NCBI GenBank assembly: GCA_009829735.1
Contig: CM020619.1
Location: 7,554,375-7,618,374 of the forward strand
Source of the DNA: Pyropia yezoensis
Lineage: Eukaryota > Rhodophyta > Bangiophyceae > Bangiales > Bangiaceae
Reading direction: 5' to 3'
Length of the DNA: 64,000 bases
Made by a program: the position numbers and the translations under genes. Below, piece after piece: positions 55,271 to 64,000 of this stretch (the stretch's first letter is position 1; each line of letters starts with the position of its first letter). The notes below the pieces were generated by a model. That model was given only the letters and a program-made list of their open reading frames with translations, made no database searches and was not told where the DNA came from.

Positions 55271-56899
55271 TCACTTGCGATTCTGGAGGATGGTTGCCCG
55301 TGCGGCGCGGGTCACCTCGCGCTGTTTCTCGGTCAGGATTCGACACTCGGCCACTCGATGCGCCGTGGTACAGCACACGAAACACAACTGGGGTCCGTTG
55401 GGAAGGTCCTGACGCGGGTACGTTGGCGTAGATCGGTCGCACTTGTCCCCCAGCGCGGCCACAACCGCAGAGTGGTATTCATCCTCGGAGTCATCCCCAA
55501 CAGTGAAGAGGGGTGAGGTCCCTCCCCGGGGACCCACCGCCATTATACGCCTCAGGTTGGAGCCCCCAGTCTGGCGCGCCAACGTAACGACGTCCTGCGC
55601 CGAACAGAACTTACCCGCGGAGCACGTCGCGAGTTGTTGGTAGCTCCGGTGGGCTTCATTACAGACAAAAGCGTCCGCGCGGAGATACTCGGGTAGGCCT
55701 GGGATCAGCTGCTGCTTCATCGTACCCTCGGAATGAATTTTCCCGCATAGCTCAGCCATTCCCCGGAGGCGGGCGGCGAAGCCGTCCACGGTTTCATTCT
55801 CCCCGAAAGTGGCTCGGCTGAAAGCGTCCTGGGCCAGCCCTCAAGTGTGAGGCTCCGCATAGGTCGAAAGTAGCCAGCTGACCGCGTGGGGGTAAGACGC
55901 CAGTGTAGTCATCCCGTTGTCCTCGCCGCCACTTGGAAGATTCCTCGAGTACCGCACCTCCGCCTCGCCTCCGAAGAAGTTAGGTGCCAGATAAAGAGCC
56001 ATCCCTTACGTAACCGCGTTGTAGTTACATGCCTTCACAAACTTGCGCAGCCCAGCGAAAATCTTGAGAGCCTCCGCCCCAGTAAACGAAGGAGTAGATC
56101 CGAGCGACAAGTTCATGTTCTTCGCGATGCGACCCATTCTTTTCGCTTGCTGCGCCCCGGAGGTTGCACGTCGGTCCCTCAGACGGTAGGTGCGATAGTC
56201 CAGCACGCGGGCAAGCCGGTCATTGGGGCTTGCCAACACCGCAAGGGGGGGAACCACGGCACCAACGGCCACCACTTCCTCCTACGACGACAATGGCGAT
56301 GCAGAAGAGGATCCGGACGACGAGGACGAAGTAGAACCCCCGTGGTGGCGCCCTTTGTTTCCCTTGCTGCGACTCCTGCGGGTATTCGCACGTGAACCCC
56401 GCCGCTGACAACCCTTTGATGATCCCACGGGGGACTCTGCTACGACGCGGGCTACGTCCGCAAGAAGCTCCTCGCGGATCGTAGACACGGCCGAATCCAG
56501 ATCCGTCGTGGCCATGTTCGTTGCGGGTTCTCGATCCGCGTGGGTCCGCTTCTCCTTGGTCACTTGGTCATCCCCGGAGCTTTGCCCTCCCATCCGACGC
56601 GGTAGAAAGGCGCCGACGCCCGGTGGCATCCGCCGGGCTTCTCGGGCCGGTCTCGCGTCGGGGGCAGGCGAGGTGGTGCAGGGTGTACCCGATCCACCGC
56701 CCCCCGTGGCTATCCCCGGGGCTACCGCTGCCAACACTGCCAGCGTGCGAGGGTCCAGGTCCTTGTGGTCGTTCGCCGACCCCTCGTGACCTCGAATCAT
56801 AGTGGCTGCTCGGCACTCGACGATGCTCGTCACTGGTCTCACAGATAAACACGTAGTCCACCGAGGAAGGAACGTAGCTGCCTGATACAGGCGAGGCAA
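55271..56899 (-). pseudogene. gag: E6 Gag
   Basis: One frame from 56899 with stops at about 56282, 56007 and 55842. Ser-rich N-terminus, capsid region (FTGAEALKIFAGLRKFVKAC, IHSEGTMKQQLIPGLPEYL) and zinc knuckle CFVCCTTAHRVAEC. Close to E1 Gag. Confidence 0.82.
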
Positions 56900-56909
56900 A
56901 GGCCACCCT

Positions 56910-56924
56910 CCCCCGCTGATTCAT
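56910..56924 (-). promoter_or_regulatory. E6 primer-binding-site relic
   Basis: Minus strand TGAATCAGCGGGGG, matching the E4 site TGGATCAGCGGGGG, shortly upstream of gag; the TGG start is mutated. Confidence 0.45.
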
Positions 56925-56936
56925 AAAACGTATGTG

Positions 56937-57373
56937 ACGGTATTGCCGACGCCACAAGTAACGGAGAACTTCGTGTTCATCTTCCCTTCTGAGACCTCAG
57001 TGATGAACCACCGAAGGAACTGACCAGGAGTCTCGCCAACAACCCCGTTTGTCCCTACGCGGGATACAGGATAAAGATGGCCGTGCCTGGGGGCGGATTG
57101 ATACCAAAGAACAGTTAATCGTAGAAGGCGGCGGGGAGGAGGGGCACCGGGGTGCCCCTAATGTCCCCGCCGGCCACGGCGCTGGCGTCAGCCACTGGAA
57201 GTAGCCCCGCCCTCGTGAGCCCCCGTGCTGACTACACCCTCCAGTCATGAACTCTCACATGCGAAAATATCCCCTCCAATGCGAAAATGATGTTATTACA
57301 GACGATTTCTGATTTCAGGGAAAACCCTGTGAAAAAAACCCGTTTCGCCGCATCTCGTTAGAAGCTGGTCAGG
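56937..57373 (-). repeat. Dispersed 440-base repeat, copy B
   Basis: See 43429-43872. Here it lies directly upstream of E6. Ends are sharp at both copies: one side CAATACCGT, the other CTGGTCAGGC. Confidence 0.8.
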
Positions 57374-58040
57374 CGACCCTTCGCCCGCGGCGATGGCCGA
57401 CCCGCCGCCCTGCCACCGGGGAAACCTCGAGGACAGGGGTGGGGCAGGCAGCCATGCGCCACCGCAAGTAGGACCTGCCCCCGCGCCCCTGTGCGGGGCG
57501 GTGGGGCAGCGGGCGGGAGCAGCGGGAGCAGCCACCTCCCGCCCCACCGCCGCGGCTGCCCGCCGCCGCGCGCGCGGTTGGGGTGCGAGCCAAAACCCCC
57601 TCCGCCCGTGCCCATGACGACTGCCTGGACGCGTGGGAGGGCACGGCCGCAGCGGCGGCCGTCGCAGACGCAGTCGCCCTGCGCCCTTAACAACCCGCTC
57701 CCCGGGCCGCCACGGCCGCGCCGCGTCTCCGCACCGTGCCGCTGCCGCGACGGGGGTGCGGCCACCGCGGCCACCGCCGCCCCTGTGGTCGGCAGCCGCG
57801 CCGGCGGCAGCAGACAGTGGCGGGCACCAAAATGCCGACGACGGCGCTGGGCGAACGCGCCCCCATCAGCAGCGCCCCGCGGGAGCGGAGGCCCCCCCGT
57901 GGGGGGGGGGGGGGACCACTGCCGACACCGTCGCCGCCGCTGCTGGCGCCGCCGCCACCGCCACTGCCGCCGCCGCAGCCACTGCCGCGGACGCTGCCGC
58001 TGCTGCGCCCGCTACCGCTGCTGCCGACCACAAATAAAAC
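57374..58040 (+). other. GC-rich DNA with a gene-like 3' end
   Basis: One + frame ends ARAHDDCLDAWEGTAAAAAV and then a TAA at 57688-57690; its composition looks more protein-like than the flanks. Farther on an AATAAA lies at about 58034. No family or start recognised; possibly the last exon of an unidentified gene. Confidence 0.2.
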
Positions 58041-59640
58041 GAGGCAGGTTTACATGGAGGGGGGGAAACGGGGGGAGTAGGGGAAAGGGAGGTCCGAGGG
58101 GGGTGCGAGGGAAAGCAGAGCAGGGGTGGGGGAGGGGGGGAGAGGGCGGGGGACGCATCCAGTTGAGAGCAGTGTGAGAACGCGACGGAGGGCGGTGGGG
58201 GCGGTTGCCGTGCTCATGGGGCGCACCGGAGGTCCGGTCACGTCCGTTGGCGTGACGCAGAAGCGCGCACAAAAGCTCGCCTGACCATGTGCTCTCCTTT
58301 GAATGAGATGCTCTCAAGCTCGCCCAAGGGTAACCCGCCACCGCTGAGTCCATTTCTGTAGTCAAAAGGATCAAATGATGCTGTCAGTTGAATAGACACT
58401 GGGGGCAGGCTCGAATGCGCTCGAGCACCCTCACAGAAACAAGTCAGGGGGGAGTGGGCGGGAAACCATAAAGAGAGGGCGACGGGCGGGGGAGGGGGGA
58501 CGAATTGAACTTCGAATTCCGAGGAGCCCGATCACCGGCTGACACCGACGCGGATCAAACGGGAGGGGAGGGGATTTGGGCGGCGGCGCGAGATGATGTT
58601 GAATTGGACGGTGACCGGGGTGTCCGGGGATGGGTGCTCTCATCCGTCGGCCGCACGTTCAGCCACATGCAGGTCAGGTCAGTCGCTTCCCTCGGCGCCC
58701 CCGGGTATGACGAGAGCCATAGGTCCACGCGGCCCGCGTGGTGTCGTGTGCTGGTGACAGGCCATTTGGATGCACCGCGCAGTGAGCTCGCAGCATGGCA
58801 ATGCCGTCTGTGGCGGTGCGTTTGCATTACACGACTGTACCCCCCCCCCTTCTCCCCCCACCAAGACGTCCAGGATGACATTTTTCCCAAACGGTGCTCC
58901 TAGTGCATAGAAAACGGACGGGGCCTACCGGAAGCACCAAAATGCTGGGTGCCCGCGTCCCGGCACGCCGCTCCACATTCACCGTGGCGAGCAGGCAGTG
59001 TCGAGGGTGGGTTCAATTGCAGTGTTGTCATTGCCCCGCAGCACGGTGCCGGTCACTCTCAATACGTGCCGTCGGGAGGGGGAGGGCGCTCGCTCGCCAA
59101 GGTTGGTCGAGCCGCACGGATTCTGGCGTGTCATTCGGCTCAAATGCCACAAGGCATGCGGTGCGCTCCGTCCCGCACCCACCGTCATGCTACTGGCGGC
59201 TGCCATGAGCACAGCGTCTGTGCGCGGTCTGCAATTGGGCCGCCAACCCCATCACCACCACCGCCGCCGCCACACCACCACCGCCAGCCCTACCACCGCC
59301 ACCGCGAGCCCCTCCACCACCACTGCCGCCGCGCCACAGGACACTCTGACGGAAGCCACCGTCGGCCACGGGTGCCGCGGAGATGAGAAGGGCCTCTCAC
59401 TTCCGGGGCGGCGAGCTAAGGCCATGCGACAGCCCACAGGGGCACGTGGCCGTGCGAGCATCCTCCGCTCTGCCCCCTGCCCGGGAGGTAGCATCGGTTG
59501 GGGGGTGGCGGGGGGCGAGCGGCGGGGGGGGGAGGGAGGGGCGGCGGGGGGCGGGCGGCGGAGGGGGGGGAGCGGGGGGGTTGGTAGGACCTGGACCGCC
59601 GGCCTCCTGACGGCCCGTGCAGCCCATCGCCAGCGTCTAC
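58041..59640. other. No gene recognised
   Basis: G-rich runs at 58060-58150 and 59510-59580, ACC-rich repeats at 59260-59330, otherwise moderately complex DNA. No RNA gene, LTR or family motif seen on either strand. Confidence 0.4.
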
Positions 59641-59858
59641 AGCACGCGTACGGCATCGAGTGAGGACCCCGGCCCGGATATTCCCTTGCCAGACGATAAA
59701 TAGGGCGGTAGGTGGTGCCCCGAGGTTACCCATCTTTGCCGGCCCCGTGAGCCACCGTCGACAATTCCTCCCACCCTCTTCACAGTCGTTCCTATACACA
59801 CAACTCACTCATCCGCCTCCGCCCCACCCCCCCCCCCCCCCCCCGCGCCGGATTCACG
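59641..59858 (+). other. Leader of the second Fanzor copy
   Basis: Upstream flank with an A/T-rich GATAAATAGGG near 59694 that could be a TATA-like site, CTATACACACA near 59792, and the C-run shared with the first copy. This shows what probably lies left of the window for copy 1. Confidence 0.4.
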
Positions 59859-60419
59859 ATAAGCGATGATGACGACGGCAGTGACCAAGACATTGGCGTC
59901 GACGGGCCGGACGGCGACACCACCTCGGACTAGGAGTGGGACCCGGCACACGAGCAGGCGTACGTTCAAGACGCACGCAACGTGGTGACGCTCAAGCGGG
60001 CGGTGCTCGCCGCCAGCCTGAGCCGCCTGCAGCGCGTGTCTGCACCCCCAGGGGGCGACGCGGCCTCGTCGGCCGACTGGTCTGCCGCCGTCGCGCAGGT
60101 GCAGCAGGCGGCATATGATGAGGAGGCGGCGGGCCCCCTCGACGGCGCCGGCGAGGACCTCGTCGCGGCCATCACAGGCGCGACAAAGGCGGTCAGCGTG
60201 TACTGTGGTGGTCGGGCGGCGGCAAGCGAGGCCGAGGTGGAGCTCGCCGCACGCGCCAAGACGGCCGCTGGTCTGATTGGCGTGGCCGCCGCGAGCTTGC
60301 CCCGGCGAGAGACTGCCACTGACGCACCGCCCGCCCGCAAGGGGCGGACGCAAGAGTGTGGCAGATGTGGCGAGCCGGGGCACAAGGTCAGCTCGTGCAA
60401 GGCCCCGGCTGGTGCAGGG
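59859..60419 (+). pseudogene. Dead 5' fragment of a second Fanzor gene
   Basis: Matches the first ~190 codons of the gene at 68-4270 at roughly 93-95% by eye. The start ATG has become ATA (59859-59861), codon 25 is TAG (59931-59933), and the frame is then open through the zinc knuckle CGRCGEPGHKVSSC to the E7 LTR at 60420. The rest, if present, lies beyond the window past E7. Confidence 0.9.
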
Positions 60420-60780
60420 TGTAGCAATATGGATGACCGTATTGTGACCCTTATGTAGGGGGGCTACTTCTAACCCTTAACTTTCAATTTGGGAGTCCGT
60501 ACTGGTCATGGTATCTATAAGTTACTTATGACCAGAGGGACTTGCATCTTGGGGTGGAGGGTAGTTTGTAGTGTCTCCGAGGTTCATAAAGAGGGGGCCG
60601 ACTGCGAATCCACGGCCGGCCAAGGTAGAACAACAAACCCTCCCCATTTGGGCTCCCATCTTGGTCCCGTGGCTTGCGCTCTAAGGACAGCAACCTTGGC
60701 CTCCCGGTGATGTTGGTGCCGATCCCCCTTGGTGAGTGTTCCCTGAGAGTGGACGTGCGACGGATTCCTATTGTGCTACA
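60420..60780 (+). repeat. E7 5' LTR
   Basis: 361 bases with inverted ends TGTAGCA/TGCTACA; same family as 44439-44800. Confidence 0.93.
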
Positions 60781-60781
60781 T

Positions 60782-60798
60782 TGGTGGAGCAGCAGGGG
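60782..60798 (+). promoter_or_regulatory. E7 primer-binding site
   Basis: TGGTGGAGCAGCAGGGG, identical to that of E2 although the two belong to different families. Confidence 0.88.
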
Positions 60799-60999
60799 AC
60801 GGGTTTCCGTCACCCTTGTGGTAACGCCGTCTTCGGCCCTTGCACACGGATAGGGATCCGGTTCTTTTCTTGTACTCGTGGTGCTGCGATCTGGTTGATT
60901 GTTTTGAGTGGTTGCGTTTGACTGAGATCTACGGTTACTTTTCCCCAACTACCCCCTCGCTCTCTTATTCGTGGTGACTGTTACGTCGGTTGACTGATT

Positions 61000-62997
61000 G
61001 TGACTATCTCTACCCAAGAGACGGGGAACGTTAAAGATGACGGATCGGCGTCGACGCCGACCCCGGAGCTGAGCCCGGGAACCGGGATCGGTAACCCGAT
61101 CGACAATATTGAGACGCCGATGCTCTCCGGTGCCGGATCGACGTTTGGTACAGCACGGACGACCGGGGGCGGCGGACCGCCGCAACGGTTTGAACCGACC
61201 GGACTACTTTCGGAGTCCACCAGGGTCAACCCCGGTGTTACTATTCCTGGACAACCCCCAGACACGGCGGGTTATGGATCCGACTCGTCAGCCGAGCTGG
61301 AACGTAGCCATACGGAGCGCTACGCCCGGAGCACCCAGAGCGGGCTCCGCGGACATGATCCGGCGGATACTTACGCCGGAACAGAGTCGGCGATGGGGGG
61401 AGGCGGTACCGTCTCGCAGAATCCCATCAACGACGGAAGTCAAGCAACTCGGGTACCCGAGGCACCGACGCCGGAAGTTCCAGCGTCACTGGTGCAAGCG
61501 ATGACAGCGCAGGTTATTGCGAGCTTACTGAAGCGGATGGAATCCGATGAGTTTACTCATCAACTGGCCAAGCGACTGGATATCCAGGACGCGGACACGG
61601 AGATCGTCAACGAAGTCTTCAGGTCGGTACTGACTCCTGAACGTTATCGTTTGGAGGACCGATCCGCTACCGTATCGGAATCGATGCGTAATACCTCGCA
61701 CCGAGCGATCCGCTCTATGCAGACTCTTATGAAGGGAGTCCCTATGTTCGGGGGTCCGAACGGACGACCGTTGGCAGCCATTGGCTTCTTGACTAGCTTC
61801 AAGGCAGCCGCGGACAAGGCGCCCGTCAACGAGGGGCTGGCGCTGGGGATCCTCCCGTTCTTCGTTGATGAACGGGTACGACGCATCCTCCGCCAGGCAT
61901 CCTTGATGCCGGGAATGAGGGTCGCAGCCAACCCCATGGATTACCGTGGTATACTGAAGGAGCTGCTTGGCAGCTACCTCAGTGAGGACAAGTGTGAAGA
62001 CCACTATCGGGCCCTTCGCACCGCCACCGCCCACTCCTGGGAGGATGGGGAGATGTTTGGACGCCGGATCCAAGAGCTCGACTACGAGCTGGGGAAGCTT
62101 CTCGGCGAAGGGGAGCTACGGGCCATCCTGTTCGCAGGAGTACCCAACCATGTGCGGGTATCCGCACGGGGAGCCAATACGGCTCGGACGAACTTCAGTC
62201 GACTGATGCATATGTGTAAGTCCCTAGGGGACGCGTAACGGGTGCAACACCCGGAACGTGCCTTGGCCCCGAAGCCCAAGGGTGAGGGAGGCAAGCCCAG
62301 TCTTACCCCGGTACCGAGGCAAGAGACGGTGGAGAGTAAGGCCGCACCAGTACTGGTGGCGACCGACCATACCCCTACGGGTGAGGATGAACCTTTAGTC
62401 GACCAACAGGGCGACCTGTTGCTACCGGCGACGCCGGTGATTGATGAGCATGGTACGGTTGCATACATCGCCCCGGCTGGGACCCAGTTCCAGGTGAACG
62501 AGGGAGCGGCACGGCGCGTCCCGTATGTGCGGACTACGGGGTATGCCCCGGTTACGGGTAACCCCCACCAGCCCCTGCCGACAGGGGAAGTACGTACGGA
62601 GGCTCCTCCGCACATCGCTGGTAGAACCAACCGGCTGGGGGAGTCCATGTTCCGGTTGGCGCCGGGACCCAAGGTCTACCAAGGGGCAGGCACTCCGGCG
62701 CCCGAGGCAGGCAACCGGACCTATGGATCCAACCTGACGCGGACGCCCAGGACGGCCGGCACGTCCGGATGCATGCTGTGCGGAGACCCCCGACACTGGG
62801 TGTCCGCATGCCCGCTCATCCTGGAGGAATCTCAACGGGCAGCGGCGCAACGCAAGGCATCCTTTGGGGGGTATCTTGCCAGAGGCCCGGCACCGGGTAG
62901 GCAGCAAGTCCCAGGCGGAGTACTGGCAGTCGAGGAGGCATATCCTCTCCCGGATGTCCCGGAAGATAGTACCCGGCCGAGCACGGGAAGCGAGTAA
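61000..62997 (+). pseudogene. gag: E7 Gag with one stop codon
   Basis: Nearly complete family C Gag; the open frame begins without ATG (first in-frame ATG 61120-61122). Acidic/Gly-rich N-terminus, capsid region (LLKRMESDEFTHQLAKRLDI, SHRAIRSMQTLMKGVPMFGG), then TAA at 62236-62238 where E5 and the fragment at 43873 have Tyr, then the tail with zinc knuckle CMLCGDPRHWVSAC. A single substitution explains the stop. Confidence 0.88.
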
Positions 62998-63080
62998 GAG
63001 GAAGGCCGACCCCGGGTCGCTGGGGTAGCCCTAGCAAGCCACCCCGGACTGCCGCGGGGAAAGCCCTTCGGAGAGCACGG

Positions 63081-63980
63081 TTGAGGCGACGCCGCATCAA
63101 CCCCCGGGTACACCTTCCGGCCCCGACGACACGGCGTCAGGGGATCGATGACCAACCTCCAAGATTGGGAGGAGAGGACGGGAAGCCCCGTCACATGGAA
63201 CCAGGCAAGGGCCCTGTTCAGGATGCCCGAGCTACACCGCATATCGGTGAAGGCCACGTACTGTTCACCTGGGAGAACTTCAAGGTATCAGCCACACTGG
63301 GGTTTGACCCCCAGTCGACCCGAACGTGTTACCCTGTACTGGATACAGGGGCTGGACCTAACCTGATCCGGAAGGATACCCTCCCGGATAAGTGGCTCCC
63401 GCGAGTCAGAGTTGCTCGGGGACCCACGATCAAGGATGCGAATGGTCGCCTCATTTGTACGACCGCAGCGATGTTGCTGCAGGTCACCATCGGGGAGCTC
63501 ACTACGAAAATTGACTTCCTGGTCTGTGAGACTGTATCTGTGCCCTGCATACTAGGGTGCACCTTCATCGACGTTCACGTTGATGCAATCCGGCCGGGCC
63601 GGAGGACCGTCGAGCTGCAAGAGGCCGACGGGACGGAGCGAGGATAGACAGCTATCGTCAGGGACCTGACGCGGCAAGGGAGCCACGTTAACGTGGCTGA
63701 GGTATACGCCAGCGTAGAACCGAAGACACTCCGGCTGGCCAAGCGGACTCGCTTTGAGCCGTTATCCGAGACCGTCCTCCCGGTTAACTGTGACCTCGCA
63801 GGCATCTGCAAAGTCCAGTCCAACCCACGAAAATACAAGCGGCATGGGTTGACCATGGCCAACGGTATCGTAGACCTCCCAGCGGGGGGGTCATCACTGC
63901 TCGTGATGCCGAACTATCGCCGGAAGGCAGTCACTCTTCCGAGAGGAACTATCCTCGGGATTGCCGAGCTCTACGAATGA
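63081..63980 (+). pseudogene. pol: E7 protease and start of Pol
   Basis: Frame is -1 relative to gag. Aspartic protease YPVLDTGAGPNLIRKDTLP (Asp codon 63342-63344) and CILGCTFIDVHVDAIRP. TAG at 63645-63647, then the same frame continues with the protease-RT linker (LPAGGSSLLVMPNYRRKAVT) to a TGA at about 63978. RT lies beyond the window. Confidence 0.82.
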
Positions 63981-64000
63981 AACATCCTTACCTCTGACGA

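Larger units (their letters stand above)
52191..56935 (-). mobile_element. E6: degraded Ty3/gypsy element (family A), 3'-truncated
   Basis: Minus-strand primer-site relic, gag, protease, RT, RNase H and the first part of integrase, essentially in one frame with many stops. It ends inside the integrase zinc-binding region near 52190 where E5 gag begins. No LTR found; the 440-base repeat lies where the 5' LTR should be. Confidence 0.85.
60420..64000 (+). mobile_element. E7: Ty3/gypsy element (family C), cut by the window edge
   Basis: 5' LTR, primer site, gag and the start of pol. Inserted into the second Fanzor copy. Two point stops make it inactive as it stands. The right LTR and target duplication are outside the window. 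Confidence 0.92.

Noticed and set aside
1..64000. CRISPR arrays, tRNA or rRNA genes
   Set aside because: No spaced direct repeats with unique spacers and no tRNA or rRNA signature were seen; the genome is eukaryotic.

Overview
The window is a stretch of a GC-rich microbial eukaryote genome. Evidence for a eukaryote: a GT-AG intron in the gene at 5830-8388, chromodomain-bearing Ty3/gypsy LTR retrotransposons, a hAT-type DNA transposon, Bud32 and molybdenum-cofactor-sulfurase gene pieces, and a Fanzor (eukaryotic TnpB) gene. A zoosporic fungus, oomycete-like protist or alga would all fit; the sequence alone does not decide. Much of the DNA is C-run or GCC-type low-complexity sequence, so many long open frames are spurious.

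Layout. 1-4270: a 1400-residue Fanzor1-like RNA-guided nuclease gene. 4271-5829: low-complexity DNA. 5830-8388 (-): a Crinkler/RHS-type P-loop NTPase plus PD-(D/E)XK nuclease gene with one small intron. 8389-11764: low complexity, including a ~1.5-kb GCC-rich degenerate array. 11765-57373: a nest of Ty3/gypsy elements, called E1-E6 here. 57374-59858: GC-rich DNA without a clear gene. 59859-60419: a dead 5' copy of the Fanzor gene, cut by the LTR of E7, which runs off the right edge.

Retroelements. Three families are visible: A (E1, E6), B (E2, E4) and C (E3, E5, E7). E2 (17940-27320) is complete, with 5-bp target duplications GCGGT, and sits inside an antisense gene belonging to E1. E4 (30926-42547, target duplication CTTAT) sits inside E3. 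A 6.17-kb hAT-like element (35699-41872, 8-bp duplication GTACCTTA) sits inside the 5' LTR of E4, and the other E4 LTR shows the empty site. E5 abuts a gag fragment; its 5' end is fused to a broken E6.

Two things stand out. First, E1, E2, E4 and E5 all carry, downstream of pol and on the opposite strand, a homologous gene of unknown function (about 650 codons in E2), so an antisense accessory gene is a conserved part of at least families A, B and C. Second, the hAT-like element has no visible transposase but carries recognisable host gene pieces: the kinase C-lobe of Bud32 and a broken molybdenum cofactor sulfurase. It looks like a gene-capturing (Pack-type) hAT. All homology calls rest on motif reading by eye.
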